A stretch of DNA of 25,931 nucleotides from Calditrichota bacterium (lineage in GTDB: Bacteria > Calditrichota > Calditrichia > RBG-13-44-9 > J075), in the NCBI GenBank assembly GCA_024275555.1, contig JAJRYW010000652.1:1-25931 (forward strand). Reading direction: 5' to 3'. This document shows positions 15,167 to 23,618 of this stretch, one piece after another. The position numbers were made by a program, and so were the translations under genes. The notes under the pieces were generated by a model. That model did no database searches, was not told where the DNA came from, and was given only the letters and a program-made list of their open reading frames with translations. Position 1 is the first letter of the stretch. Every line of letters starts with the position of its first letter.

Positions 15167-16471
15167 TTAACGTCGCCCGCGTATTCTGCCGGAACGACTG
15201 AATCCTTCGTAATGCCGTATATACAGATGCGATTCCACCTGCTGGATAAAATCCAGGGCCACCCCCACAATAATCAACAATCCGGTGCCGCCAAAGAACG
15301 AGGCGTAGCCGTAGGAAATGTTGAACAGTTTAACCAGAATGTAGGGGATAATGGCCACAAACGCCAGGGCAATCGATCCCGGCAAGGTTACCCGGGTCAG
15401 AATCCCATCCAGGTATTCGGCGGTCTTTTTACCCGGGCGTACGCCGGGGATAAATCCGCCTTGCTTTTTCAAATTGTCTGCCACTTCTACCGGGTTCAAA
15501 ATAATTGCAGTATAAAAATAGGTAAAGAAGACAATGATTAAGCCATAAAAAAACCAGTAGAAGATCGAGTCAAACTGGAAGAATTGAGCAATCCAATTTA
15601 CTGTATCGCTATCCGGGAAAGCGGTAAAGAGAGTGTTCGGAACAAACATGATTGCCTGGGCAAAGATAATCGGCATCACCCCGGCCGTGTTTACGCGAAG
15701 AGGAAAGTGAGTATTGACTCCGCCATAGACTTTTCTGCCGACCACACGTTTTGCGTATTGAACCGGTATTTTCCGCTGTCCCTGGGTTAAGGCAACCACC
15801 CCGGCAATAATTGCAAAGGCGATACCCACCAGGAAAAGCTCTTCCAGTAAGCTGCGGTTATCGTTGGCTAATTCGATCCACTCCTGCATAAGCACGGAGG
15901 GAAAGCCGGCCATAATGTTGACCATAATGATCAGCGAGATACCGTTGCCGATACCGCGGTCATCGATTTGTTCACCCAGCCACATCAGCAGCATGGTGCC
16001 GGCGGCCATAGAGACCATCGTCAGAAGTTTAAAACCCAACCCGGGATTTACCACTACATTTTGGCTTTCCAGCCAGATCGCCACTCCAAACGCCTGCATG
16101 GCCGAAAGGGCCAGGGTAAAGTAGCGCGTGTATTGGGTGATCTTTTTCCGGCCTTCTTCGCCGGATTGCTGGAGACGTTGGATGGTCGGCCATACAGCGC
16201 CCAATAGCTGGAAAATAATCGATGCGCTGATGTAGGGCATAATGCCTAACCCGAACACTGCCGCCTTGCTGAAGGCGCCTCCGGCAAAGAGGTCGTATAA
16301 TCCAAACAGGGTTCCCTGGGCCTGCTGCCAGATATTCTGCAGCGCAGCGGTGTCAATTCCCGGGGTAACAATGTGGGTGCCGACCCGGCATAAAGCCAAT
16401 ATTCCAAATGTAAACAGGATGCGTTTCCGTAAATCCGGTATCTTAAAGATATTCCTAAAAGTCTGAATCAT
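15167..16471 (-). CDS. secY: Protein translocase subunit SecY
   Basis: Channel-forming subunit of the Sec translocon in the inner membrane. The 434-residue protein shows about ten hydrophobic segments, the first at residues 18-37, the plug and TM2 region with GLGIMPYISASIIFQLL, TQYTRYFTLALS, and the cytoplasmic loop QGQRKIPVQYAKR followed by LPLRVN-like HFPLRVNTAGVMPIIFAQ. PGVRPGKKTAEYLD and YGYASFFGGTGLLIIVGVAL lie near the end. ATG start overlaps the rplO stop as ATGA, implying translational coupling. Confidence 0.98.
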   Translation of the reverse strand: MIQTFRNIFKIPDLRKRILFTFGILALCRVGTHIVTPGIDTAALQNIWQQAQGTLFGLYDLFAGGAFSKAAVFGLGIMPYISASIIFQLLGAVWPTIQRLQQSGEEGRKKITQYTRYFTLALSAMQAFGVAIWLESQNVVVNPGLGFKLLTMVSMAAGTMLLMWLGEQIDDRGIGNGISLIIMVNIMAGFPSVLMQEWIELANDNRSLLEELFLVGIAFAIIAGVVALTQGQRKIPVQYAKRVVGRKVYGGVNTHFPLRVNTAGVMPIIFAQAIMFVPNTLFTAFPDSDTVNWIAQFFQFDSIFYWFFYGLIIVFFTYFYTAIILNPVEVADNLKKQGGFIPGVRPGKKTAEYLDGILTRVTLPGSIALAFVAIIPYILVKLFNISYGYASFFGGTGLLIIVGVALDFIQQVESHLYIRHYEGFSRSGRIRGRR

Positions 16472-16905
16472 AGCAGCGTAACCACGCCTCCTGATTTTTC
16501 AATCTTTTCCTGAGCAGATTTGCTCACCGCATGAACTTTGACAGTTAGTTTTTTGGCAACCTCGCCATCTCCAAGAATCTTCACCGGGGCGTCGCTTTTT
16601 TTAACCAGGCCATATTTTTGCAATACTTCCGGAGTGATCTCAGCTTCGCTGACGCGCTCTAAATCGGCCAGATTAACGATTTGATAAACCAGTCTCCCCC
16701 GGTTATAAAAGCCGAACTTGGGCAAACGGCGTTGAATCGGCATCTGTCCGCCTTCGAACCAGGCCCGGTTTTTGGAACCGGAGCGGGAGCGCTGGCCTTT
16801 ATGTCCCCGGCCGGCGGTGCCTCCCTGGCCGGAAGCCTGTCCACGTCCAATCCGCTTGGTAGCTTTGGTTGAACCAGGTGCTTTTTTAATCGAACTTAAA
16901 TCCAT
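16468..16905 (-). CDS. rplO: Ribosomal protein L15
   Basis: Late-assembling large-subunit protein. The 145 residues include GRGQASGQGGTAGRGHKGQR at 21-40, the Gly/Arg-rich extension, then FEGGQMPIQRRLPKFGF and a C-terminal globular domain ending in KIEKSGGVVTLL. ATG start behind AGAGGACC. The TGA stop overlaps the secY start by four bases. Confidence 0.98.
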   Translation of the reverse strand: MDLSSIKKAPGSTKATKRIGRGQASGQGGTAGRGHKGQRSRSGSKNRAWFEGGQMPIQRRLPKFGFYNRGRLVYQIVNLADLERVSEAEITPEVLQKYGLVKKSDAPVKILGDGEVAKKLTVKVHAVSKSAQEKIEKSGGVVTLL

Positions 16906-16924
16906 AGTTCCGGTCCTCTAACGC

Positions 16925-17125
16925 TTAATCTATTTCTTCCACCGACAACAAGTGTTTGGTTTTGAAGATCATGCCCCGAATTTGCGGCGTATCTTCTTTA
17001 ATTACACTATGGTGCATTCGTCTTAAACCCAGCGCTTCGATAGTGCGTTTTTGATCGAATTTCTGACCAATTATACTCTTAACCTGGGTGATTTTCAATT
17101 TTTTGCTTTTTTTCTTTTTTGCCAT
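16925..17125 (-). CDS. rpmD: Ribosomal protein L30
   Basis: Large-subunit protein of 66 residues, slightly longer than the usual 58-60 because of a Lys-rich N-terminus (MAKKKKSKK). The body KITQVKSIIGQKFDQKRTIE, LGLRRMHHSVIKEDTPQIRG is typical. ATG start behind AGGAACGGG. Lies between rpsE and rplO as usual. Confidence 0.96.
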   Translation of the reverse strand: MAKKKKSKKLKITQVKSIIGQKFDQKRTIEALGLRRMHHSVIKEDTPQIRGMIFKTKHLLSVEEID

Positions 17126-17140
17126 GACCCGTTCCTGCCT

Positions 17141-17647
17141 TTATGAGCTGTAAAGTTCTTGTACCGTCATCCCGCGATTTCTGGCGATGGTAGCGGGATC
17201 TTCCAGCTTTTCCAGCGCAGTGATGGTTGCTTTTACCACATTGTGCGGGTTGGAGGACCCCAAGATTTTGGTCAGAATATCGCGAATCCCAACCATTTCG
17301 CAGATAGCGCGAACCGGCCCGCCGGCAATAACACCGGTACCGGCAGAGGCAGGTTTCATGATCACCCGACCGGCCCCGAACTTGCCAAAGACTTCGTAGG
17401 GAATTGTTCCGCCGGAAAGCTTAATGCGGATGATCTCTTTTTTGGCATTTTCGGTGGCTTTGGCAATGGCATTGACCACTTCGTTGGCTTTTCCTAATCC
17501 GACTCCGACATACCCGTTTCCATCGCCAACCACAACAATGGCGCTGAAGCTAAACCGCCGGCCGCCTTTTACCACTTTAGCCACCCGGTTGATATAGACC
17601 ACCTTTTCTTTCAAATCCAATTCATGCGGATTAACACGTTCAGTCAC
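17141..17647 (-). CDS. rpsE: Ribosomal protein S5
   Basis: Small-subunit protein important for decoding accuracy. The 168 residues have VVYINRVAKVVKGGRRFSFS at 16-35, GYVGVGLGKANEV at about 46-58, GAGRVIMKPASAGTGVIAGG and the helix AICEMVGIRDILTKILGSSN. The start is GTG at 17645-17647 with AGAGGG upstream. Standard order between rplR and rpmD. Confidence 0.98.
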   Translation of the reverse strand: MTERVNPHELDLKEKVVYINRVAKVVKGGRRFSFSAIVVVGDGNGYVGVGLGKANEVVNAIAKATENAKKEIIRIKLSGGTIPYEVFGKFGAGRVIMKPASAGTGVIAGGPVRAICEMVGIRDILTKILGSSNPHNVVKATITALEKLEDPATIARNRGMTVQELYSS

Positions 17648-17665
17648 AATGCCCTCTCTATCTTT

Positions 17666-18010
17666 TTAAAATTCCAACCCGCCCTCGCGGGCGCCTTCGG
17701 CCAGGGCTTTGACCCGGCCATGATATTTATAGCCGTTTCGGTCAAAGACAACTTTCTTAATTTTCTTCTCGCGAGCGCGCCTGGCTAAAATTTCGCCAAT
17801 CTTTTTGCTGACCTCGGTTTTACTGTTCATGTCCTTGATCTCGTCACGGACATCTTTGTTCAGATTGGAGACGCTTAAAATCGTTTTTTGGGCTGTATCG
17901 TCCACAATCTGGCCATAAATATAACGGAGACTGCGATAAACCACCAGCCGGGGACGTTCCGCGTTGCCGACCAGCTTTTTTTTGCGACGATTCTTTTTTA
18001 CCTGACTCAT
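17666..18010 (-). CDS. rplR: Ribosomal protein L18
   Basis: Binds 5S rRNA in the central protuberance. The ATG at 18008-18010 gives MSQVKKNRRKKKLVGNAE, then RPRLVVYRSLRYIYGQIVDD and FDRNGYKYHGRVKALAEGAR, 114 residues, close to the family length. The open frame extends 50 codons further upstream, but that stretch overlaps the end of rplF and has no L18 content, so the downstream ATG is chosen. The basic N-terminus is a little shorter than average. Confidence 0.95.
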   Translation of the reverse strand: MSQVKKNRRKKKLVGNAERPRLVVYRSLRYIYGQIVDDTAQKTILSVSNLNKDVRDEIKDMNSKTEVSKKIGEILARRAREKKIKKVVFDRNGYKYHGRVKALAEGAREGGLEF

Positions 18011-18029
18011 GATGACTGCTACCTTATCG

Positions 18030-18566
18030 TTATTTTGCAGTTTTTCCGGCTTTACGGCGTACCATTTCATTTTCGTAACGCACCCCTTTGCCCTTGTAAG
18101 GCTCCGGCGGGCGGAAGGAGCGAATCTTTGCCGCGACCTGCCCGACCAGCACCTTATCAAATCCGGAGACGCTCAATCGGGTTGCGCTTTGCACATCGAT
18201 CTTAATGTCCTTGGGCGGTTTAAAAAAGATGGGGTGGGAATATCCTAATGAAAACACAAAGCCGTTGCCTTTCGGCTCTACTTTATACCCCACACCTTCG
18301 ATCTGCAGGTTTTTCGAATATCCCTGGGACACTCCAACCACCATATTGTTGATTAAAGTGCGGGTCAGCCCGTGCAACTGCCGCCATTTCCGTTCATCAT
18401 TAGGGCGTTCTACGGTAATAACGCCGTCTTTCATTTTAATAATCATTCCCGGGTCGACTGCTTGTGAAAGCTCGCCTTTGGGGCCTTTCACTTTAACCAG
18501 CCCCTGGCTCAGGGCCACCTCAACGCCGCTGGGAATGTGAATCGGTAATTTTCCTATACGTGACAC
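18030..18566 (-). CDS. rplF: Ribosomal protein L6
   Basis: Large-subunit protein near the factor-binding centre. The 178 residues hold two similar alpha/beta domains, with SRIGKLPIHIPSGVEV at the start, LVKVKGPKGELSQ, RTLINNMVVGVSQGYSKNLQ, and the C-terminal PEPYKGKGVRYENEMVRRKA. The start is GTG at 18564-18566, with GAGGTGATC upstream. 24 bases after rpsH. Confidence 0.98.
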   Translation of the reverse strand: MSRIGKLPIHIPSGVEVALSQGLVKVKGPKGELSQAVDPGMIIKMKDGVITVERPNDERKWRQLHGLTRTLINNMVVGVSQGYSKNLQIEGVGYKVEPKGNGFVFSLGYSHPIFFKPPKDIKIDVQSATRLSVSGFDKVLVGQVAAKIRSFRPPEPYKGKGVRYENEMVRRKAGKTAK

Positions 18567-18590
18567 TTGATCACCTCGTACCCTTTTTTG

Positions 18591-18992
18591 TTACCAAACG
18601 ATGCAGAGCACTTCACCGCCAACATTTTCCCGGCGCGCCTGACGCTCTGTAATAATTCCTTTTGAAGTGCTGAGTATAGCAATGCCCATATTGTTCTTTA
18701 CCCGGGGTAAACTCTGTACATCCACATACTCCCGCCGTCCCGGTTTGGACACCCGCCGTAATTCATGAATCACACTCTGGCCGGTTTGCGGTACATATTT
18801 AAGAAATACCCGGATGAGGCCCTGTTTTCCGTCATCAATAATGATGTAGTTACGGATAAACTTGTGCTCGTAAAGAATTTGGGTAATGCTTTTTTTAATG
18901 TTGGATGCCGGAATATCTACGGTACGATGGTCCGCTTGAATAGCATTGCGGATACGCGTCAGATAATCGGCAACGGGATCAGTCATCGACAT
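18591..18992 (-). CDS. rpsH: Ribosomal protein S8
   Basis: Primary 16S rRNA central-domain binder; in E. coli it also represses spc operon translation. 133 residues: DPVADYLTRIRNAIQADH at 5-22, KFIRNYIIIDDGKQGLIRVF, RRVSKPGRREYVDVQSLPRV and NNMGIAILSTSKGIITERQA. The first ATG (18990-18992) is preferred over a second six bases later, because GGAG lies eight bases before it. Confidence 0.98.
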   Translation of the reverse strand: MSMTDPVADYLTRIRNAIQADHRTVDIPASNIKKSITQILYEHKFIRNYIIIDDGKQGLIRVFLKYVPQTGQSVIHELRRVSKPGRREYVDVQSLPRVKNNMGIAILSTSKGIITERQARRENVGGEVLCIVW

Positions 18993-19013
18993 ATAAACAT
19001 CTCCTGAAAATAG

Positions 19014-19199
19014 TTACCAGCTTGCCTTGGTTACGCCCGGAATTTCGCCTTTATTTGCCAGTTCCCGGAAACAAATCCGGCACAAACCGAACTTTCGATA
19101 AATGGCGCGGGGACGACCGCATCGCTGGCAGCGATTGTACTCACGGACTTTAAATTTTTGTTTTCTCTTTGCTTTTGCAATTAATGCTTTCTTCGCCAA
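19014..19199 (-). CDS. rpsN: Ribosomal protein S14, zinc-binding (type Z)
   Basis: Small-subunit head protein. The 61-residue length and two CxxC pairs (Cys24/Cys27 in YNRCQRCGRP and Cys40/Cys43 in FGLCRICFREL) mark the short zinc form rather than the long C- form. The end KGEIPGVTKASW is typical. The start is TTG at 19197-19199 with GGGAGAAAGG upstream; the family begins MAKK, so this is well supported. Confidence 0.97.
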   Translation of the reverse strand: MAKKALIAKAKRKQKFKVREYNRCQRCGRPRAIYRKFGLCRICFRELANKGEIPGVTKASW

Positions 19200-19216
19200 A
19201 GCCTTTCTCCCTTTTG

Positions 19217-19771
19217 TTATTTCTTAAAAGGCATTCCAAAATTTTTCAGCAGTTCATAGGCTTCTTCGTCGCTCCTGGCTGTGGTAACGAAGGTGATATC
19301 TAAGCCTCGGATTTTGTCAATCTTATCCATATTAATTTCCGGAAAAATGATCTGTTCCGGGGTTCCTACGGAGTAATTGCCTTGCCCGTCAAAAGATTTG
19401 TCGGGCAACCCGCGGAAATCGCGTATCCGGGGCACCGCCAGGTTGATGAAACGATCCAGGAATTCATACATCCGTTCCCCTCGCAGGGTTACCCGGCATC
19501 CGATTTTCATTCCCTGGCGAAGCTTGAAGTTCGAGATCGCTTTTTTCGCCTTGGTTACGGCAGGTTTTTGCCCGCTGATCACGGTCAGGTCATTCAGGGC
19601 GTTCTCTAACACCTTGGAATCCTGAACGCCTTCTCCGACTCCCATATTCAGACAAATTTTTTCCAGCTTGGGCACTTGCATGATGTTTTTGTAGCCAAAA
19701 CGCTTCATCAGTGCCGGGCGAACTTCTTGATCATATTTTTTTCGAAGTCTTGGTACGTACTTATCTGCCAT
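19217..19771 (-). CDS. rplE: Ribosomal protein L5
   Basis: Binds 5S rRNA and contacts P-site tRNA. 184 residues: RFGYKNIMQVPKLEKICLNM at 24-43, VISGQKPAVTKAKKAISNFK, RQGMKIGCRVTLRGERMYEF and RIRDFRGLPDKSFDGQGNYS, ending in the FVTTARSDEEAYELLKNFG stretch. ATG start. 18 bases after rplX. Confidence 0.98.
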   Translation of the reverse strand: MADKYVPRLRKKYDQEVRPALMKRFGYKNIMQVPKLEKICLNMGVGEGVQDSKVLENALNDLTVISGQKPAVTKAKKAISNFKLRQGMKIGCRVTLRGERMYEFLDRFINLAVPRIRDFRGLPDKSFDGQGNYSVGTPEQIIFPEINMDKIDKIRGLDITFVTTARSDEEAYELLKNFGMPFKK

Positions 19772-19789
19772 GACGCATTAACCCTTATT

Positions 19790-20113
19790 CTAAAGTATTT
19801 CTTCACCGCCGCAATCGGGGTGTTTGGCAACCCGGATTTTAGAACCATCTTTGAGCACCTTAATCCCTACTCGGGTCGGGACATTGCTTTTCGGCGCTAT
19901 CAGTTTGACATTGGAGATATGAATCGGCGCTTCTTTTTCCATAATTCCGCCCTGTGGAAATTGCTGACTGGCGCGGGTATGGCGTTTGACCATATTGACA
20001 CCTTCCACAATAATCCGGTTCGTATCGGGAAAGACCTTCAGCACTTTACCGCGTTTGCCCCGATCGTCTCCGCTGATGATTATGACTGTGTCGTTCTTTT
20101 TAATTCTTCTCAT
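19790..20113 (-). CDS. rplX: Ribosomal protein L24
   Basis: Assembly initiator of the large subunit. 107 residues with an N-terminal KOW motif (TVIIISGDDRGKRGKVLKVF at about 9-28) followed by IIVEGVNMVKRHTR and EAPIHISNVKLIAP. ATG start with AAAGGCG upstream. It lies 15 bases after rplN. Confidence 0.97.
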   Translation of the reverse strand: MRRIKKNDTVIIISGDDRGKRGKVLKVFPDTNRIIVEGVNMVKRHTRASQQFPQGGIMEKEAPIHISNVKLIAPKSNVPTRVGIKVLKDGSKIRVAKHPDCGGEEIL

Positions 20114-20128
20114 CGCCTTTATCCTTCT

Positions 20129-20497
20129 TTATAGCACTTCAGGGGCCAGGGAGACAATTTTCATAAAATCGCGATCGCGCAATTCCCGGGCAACCGGTCC
20201 AAAGATGCGAGTGCCGCGCGGCTCACCCTGGCTATCCAACAGCACCGCCGCATTCTCATCAAAACGAATATAGGTCCCGTCTTTTCTGCGAATCTCTTTC
20301 TTGGTGCGCACAATTACGGCCCGGGAGACCTCTCCCTTCTTTACCTGGGAGTTGGGAATCGCACTCTTTACGGAGACGACAATAATATCGCCCACCGAAC
20401 CGTACTTCTTCCCAGAGCCGCCCAGGATTCGGATACACATCACCTTTTTGGCGCCTGAATTGTCCGCTACATTCAAGCGGGTATATTCCTGAACCAT
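20129..20497 (-). CDS. rplN: Ribosomal protein L14
   Basis: Large-subunit protein that contacts 16S rRNA in bridge B8. 122 residues: YTRLNVADNSGAKKVMCIRI at 5-24, VGDIIVVSVKSAIPNSQVKK, VIVRTKKEIRRKDGTYIRFD and GTRIFGPVARELRDRDFMKI. ATG start; 24 bases after rpsQ. Confidence 0.98.
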   Translation of the reverse strand: MVQEYTRLNVADNSGAKKVMCIRILGGSGKKYGSVGDIIVVSVKSAIPNSQVKKGEVSRAVIVRTKKEIRRKDGTYIRFDENAAVLLDSQGEPRGTRIFGPVARELRDRDFMKIVSLAPEVL

Positions 20498-20521
20498 GAT
20501 CTACAACCCCAATCGCTAAAG

Positions 20522-20776
20522 TTATTTTACTTTTTCAATTATTTCGATAACCCGCCACCGCTTGGTCTTGCTCAGAGGACGAGTTTCCATGATCTTAACC
20601 TTATCACCGATATCACAGTTGTTCTCTTCGTCATGAGCCTTGAATTTCGAAGTCTGCTTAATATACTTCTTGTAAAGGGGATGTTTTACCAACCGTTCTA
20701 CGGCAACTACCACCGTCTTATCCATTCGGTCGCTGACGACCACCCCGATTCTGGTTTTTCGTGTACCTCGTTCCAT
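20522..20776 (-). CDS. rpsQ: Ribosomal protein S17
   Basis: Small-subunit OB-fold protein binding the 5' domain of 16S rRNA. 84 residues: RKTRIGVVVSDRMDKTVVVA at 6-25, VERLVKHPLYKKYIKQTSKF, NNCDIGDKVKIMETRPLSKT and a short basic end. ATG start with AGGTGATT upstream. Confidence 0.97.
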   Translation of the reverse strand: MERGTRKTRIGVVVSDRMDKTVVVAVERLVKHPLYKKYIKQTSKFKAHDEENNCDIGDKVKIMETRPLSKTKRWRVIEIIEKVK

Positions 20777-20795
20777 ATCTACAAATCACCTGCTC

Positions 20796-21011
20796 TTAGT
20801 TTTCTAAATTAGGTTTGGAAATACCTAACTCATATTCTTTCAGCAAGGTCCGGTACCGGGCAATATCCCGCCGAACCGTCTTCAGCCGGGTGGGGTCTAC
20901 CAGTTGATGAGTGGCTTTTTGAATCCGTAAATTGGCCATCTCATCCAGTAAATCTTCCAGCTTTTGCTCCAGTTCATCCAAAGGAAGTTTACGCAGTTCT
21001 TCTGCTCTCAT
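20796..21011 (-). CDS. rpmC: Ribosomal protein L29
   Basis: Two-helix protein near the peptide exit tunnel that helps dock chaperones and the SRP. 71 residues: MRAEELRKLPLDELEQKLED and LRIQKATHQLVDPTRLKTVR, RDIARYRTLLKEYELG. ATG start 2 bases after the rplP TAG; its Shine-Dalgarno GGAG lies inside the end of rplP, so the two are probably coupled. Confidence 0.96.
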   Translation of the reverse strand: MRAEELRKLPLDELEQKLEDLLDEMANLRIQKATHQLVDPTRLKTVRRDIARYRTLLKEYELGISKPNLEN

Positions 21012-21013
21012 TT

Positions 21014-21433
21014 CTATTCTCCAACCTCTTGACGCATGACAAACTTGGTCTTAATGGGCAGTTTATGGGCGGCTAAGCGCATCGCCTCTTTAGCAATCTC
21101 TTCCGGCACCCCGGATAATTCGAACATAATCCGGCCCGGCTTTACCACGGCCACCCAATATTCCGGGGAGCCTTTTCCTTTACCCATGCGGGTTTCGGCC
21201 GGTTTTTTGGTGATCGGTTTATCCGGAAAGATGCGAATCCACACTTTACCGCCGCGTTTGATGTAACGGGTCATCGCGACACGGGCAGCTTCGATCTGCC
21301 GGCTGGTGATCCAATGCGCTTCCAGGGCTTTCAGGCCATACTGTCCGAAGGCGACGCTGTTGCCGCGCTGGGCCATTCCTTTTTTGCGTCCGCGTTGTAC
21401 TTTGCGATGCTTGGTCTTTTTATGCATTAACAT
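21014..21433 (-). CDS. rplP: Ribosomal protein L16
   Basis: Organises the A-site and 5S region of the large subunit. 139 residues: MLMHKKTKHRKVQRGRKKGM, RGNSVAFGQYGLKALEAHWI, RQIEAARVAMTRYIKRGGKV and RMGKGKGSPEYWVAVVKPGR. The first ATG is chosen because GGAG lies ten bases before it and the family begins ML-M. TAG stop. Confidence 0.98.
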   Translation of the reverse strand: MLMHKKTKHRKVQRGRKKGMAQRGNSVAFGQYGLKALEAHWITSRQIEAARVAMTRYIKRGGKVWIRIFPDKPITKKPAETRMGKGKGSPEYWVAVVKPGRIMFELSGVPEEIAKEAMRLAAHKLPIKTKFVMRQEVGE

Positions 21434-21446
21434 GGATGCTATCTCC

Positions 21447-22082
21447 TTAAGCTTTAGAACCGATCACTTCACCGTGATAAATCCATACTTTTACTCCAAT
21501 GCATCCATACGTGGTCATAGCTGTAGCGAGGGCGTAGTCAATATCCGCACGCAGGGTATGCAAGGGGATCCGGCCTTCTTTGTAGCTTTCGGTGCGCGCC
21601 ATTTCCGCACCGCCGAGACGCCCGGAACAGGTAATTTTAATTCCTTCCGCACCCAGGCGCATGGCCGAGGTCAGGGCGCGCTTCATGGCGCGGCGGAAAG
21701 AAACTTTTCCTTCCAACTGACGGGCAATGTTTTGAGCCACGAGCAAGGAATCTACTTCCGGATGCTTGATCTCATTAATATTGATCTGGATTTCCTTTTT
21801 AGCCAACTGCTTCAGCTCTTCCTTCAACTTGTCCACTTCCGCACCTTTTTTCCCGATCACCACGCCCGGACGGGCAGTATTGATAGTGATCAAAATTTTG
21901 CGGGCAGTGCGCTCAATGGCGATTTTCGATATTGCCCCATCAGACATCCGTTTCCGGATATAGCGGCGAATCAACAAATCTTCATTCAGCTTATTTGCGA
22001 AATTCTTTTCATCGAACCACTGGGAATCCCAGGTTTTGATGACGCCTAAGCGATAGCCGATCGGGTTAGACTTCTGACCCAA
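21447..22082 (-). CDS. rpsC: Ribosomal protein S3
   Basis: Small-subunit protein at the mRNA entry site with helicase function. 211 residues: GQKSNPIGYRLGVIKTWDSQ at 2-21, a KH type II domain with PGVVIGKKGAEVDKLKEEL at about 73-91, and the C-terminal domain GLGGAEMAR-like GRLGGAEMARTESYKEGRIP. The start is TTG at 22080-22082; GGAGG lies seven bases upstream and the family always begins MGQK, so the rare start is secure. Confidence 0.97.
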   Translation of the reverse strand: MGQKSNPIGYRLGVIKTWDSQWFDEKNFANKLNEDLLIRRYIRKRMSDGAISKIAIERTARKILITINTARPGVVIGKKGAEVDKLKEELKQLAKKEIQININEIKHPEVDSLLVAQNIARQLEGKVSFRRAMKRALTSAMRLGAEGIKITCSGRLGGAEMARTESYKEGRIPLHTLRADIDYALATAMTTYGCIGVKVWIYHGEVIGSKA

Positions 22083-22102
22083 AACGTTTCCTCCAAGATC
22101 AA

Positions 22103-22453
22103 TTATGAGTTTTTGTTTTCTAAAACAATTGTTATATGACTGGTGCGTCGGCGAATCCGGCCTACCCGCCCCATCGACATGGGACGAAAACGGCGCAACG
22201 TGGGTCCTTCATCCGCAGAAATGCGTTTAATGTAAACCTCGTGCGGGGCCAAGTGAGTCGCGTCTTCATTCATAAAGAAATTTGCTACAGCCGTGCGTAA
22301 TGCTTTTTCCAGGACTTTTGCCGCGCGTTTGGGAGTGAAGTGCAAAATGTTCAGCGCATCTTCCACATTCTTGTCCTTCACCAATATCATGACCTGGCGC
22401 ACCTTGATAGGCGATATGCGAACATATTTTTGTTTAGTAACTGCTTCCATCAT
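22103..22453 (-). CDS. rplV: Ribosomal protein L22
   Basis: Large-subunit protein lining the exit tunnel. 116 residues: KYVRISPIKVRQVMILVKDK at 9-28, KRAAKVLEKALRTAVANFF and ADEGPTLRRFRPMSMGRVGR, the tunnel beta-hairpin, then RRTSHITIVLENK. Two ATGs stand in tandem (22453 and 22450); either could be used. Confidence 0.97.
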   Translation of the reverse strand: MMEAVTKQKYVRISPIKVRQVMILVKDKNVEDALNILHFTPKRAAKVLEKALRTAVANFFMNEDATHLAPHEVYIKRISADEGPTLRRFRPMSMGRVGRIRRRTSHITIVLENKNS

Positions 22454-22473
22454 TCCGATCCTGTTTTAATTGC

Positions 22474-22761
22474 TTATCGAACCCGCGAGTGACGCTCTGC
22501 CAGCTTTCCACCATGGCCGCGATAGGTACGGGTGAGCGCAAATTCGCCCAATTTATGACCGACCATATTTTCCGTGATATAGACCGGGATAAACTTAATC
22601 CCATTATGTACCGCCACAGTATGTCCCACAAATTCGGGGGGAATGGTGCTTCGACGGGCCCAGGTTTTAATAACCTTTTTCTGGCCGCTGTCATTCAGCT
22701 TTTGCACTTTATCAAACAACTTGGCGTCAATGTACGGCCCTTTTTTCAGTGATCTGGACAT
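22474..22761 (-). CDS. rpsS: Ribosomal protein S19
   Basis: Small-subunit head protein bridging to the 50S subunit. 95 residues: MSRSLKKGPYIDAKLFDKVQ, KVIKTWARRSTIPPEFVGHT, VAVHNGIKFIPVYITENMVG and HKLGEFALTRTYRGHGGK. ATG start with AAGGAAAA upstream, 11 bases after rplB. Confidence 0.98.
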   Translation of the reverse strand: MSRSLKKGPYIDAKLFDKVQKLNDSGQKKVIKTWARRSTIPPEFVGHTVAVHNGIKFIPVYITENMVGHKLGEFALTRTYRGHGGKLAERHSRVR

Positions 22762-22772
22762 ACGTTTTTTCC

Positions 22773-23597
22773 TTACTTACGACGTTTAACAATCATTGCA
22801 TCTGATGGTTTATGTTTTTTTCGGGTTTTCAGCCCTTTCGACAATTGTCCCCATGGTGAACATGGATGACGACCGCCGGAGGAACGTCCTTCCCCGCCGC
22901 CCATAGGGTGGTCGACCGGGTTCATTGCCACGCCGCGCACATGGGGGCGGCGGCCCCGCCAGCGGGAACGTCCCGCTTTACCCAGCACTTCGTTGAAATG
23001 GTCGGAGTTGCCGACGCTTCCCAGGGTAGCATAGCACTCTACCCGGAATTTGCGAATTTCTCCCGAAGGCATTTTCAATAAGGCAAACTTGCCTTCCCGG
23101 GCCATCAACTGTACTCCGGCCCCGGCGCTGCGAGCCACCTGGCCGCCTTTTCCGGGAACCATCTCGATATTATGAACCGTCATCCCCAGGGGGATTTTGG
23201 ACAAAGGCAAGGCATTTCCGACGCTGATTTCCGCTTTCTCGCCGGCCATTACATTATCGCCGACGTTTAATCCTTCCGGGGCGATGATGTAACGTTTCTC
23301 GCCGTCGGCATAGGCCAGTAAGGCAATCCGAGAACTGCGGTTGGGATCATATTCAATAGACTTTACTGTAGCCGGAATGTCGCGCTTATTCCGTTTAAAA
23401 TCGATAATCCGGTACTTGCGCTTATGCCCGCCGCCGCGATGCCAGGAGGTTATACGGCCTTTGTTGTTCCGGCCGCCGGATTTGGAGAGGGATTTGGTCA
23501 AGGACCGTTCCGGCGCCTGCTTGGTAATATCCTCTCGCGAGACATCCACCCGGAAGCGCAAATCCGGGGTGGTAGGTTTGTATTTTTTTAATGCCAT
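22773..23597 (-). CDS. rplB: Ribosomal protein L2
   Basis: Core large-subunit protein required for subunit association and peptidyl transfer. 274 residues: KKYKPTTPDLRFRVDVSRED at 3-22, GRNNKGRITSWHRGGGHKRK, a central OB fold and SH3-like domain, and VRGVAMNPVDHPMGGGEGRS with the conserved His, followed by TRKKHKPSDAMIVKRRK. ATG start behind GGAGAGAT. Confidence 0.99.
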   Translation of the reverse strand: MALKKYKPTTPDLRFRVDVSREDITKQAPERSLTKSLSKSGGRNNKGRITSWHRGGGHKRKYRIIDFKRNKRDIPATVKSIEYDPNRSSRIALLAYADGEKRYIIAPEGLNVGDNVMAGEKAEISVGNALPLSKIPLGMTVHNIEMVPGKGGQVARSAGAGVQLMAREGKFALLKMPSGEIRKFRVECYATLGSVGNSDHFNEVLGKAGRSRWRGRRPHVRGVAMNPVDHPMGGGEGRSSGGRHPCSPWGQLSKGLKTRKKHKPSDAMIVKRRK

Positions 23598-23618
23598 CGT
23601 ATCTCTCCGATCCTAAGC

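Noticed and set aside
18011..18160. 50-codon N-terminal extension of rplR
   Set aside because: It overlaps the end of rplF, does not resemble L18, and the ATG at 18010 gives the normal N-terminus.
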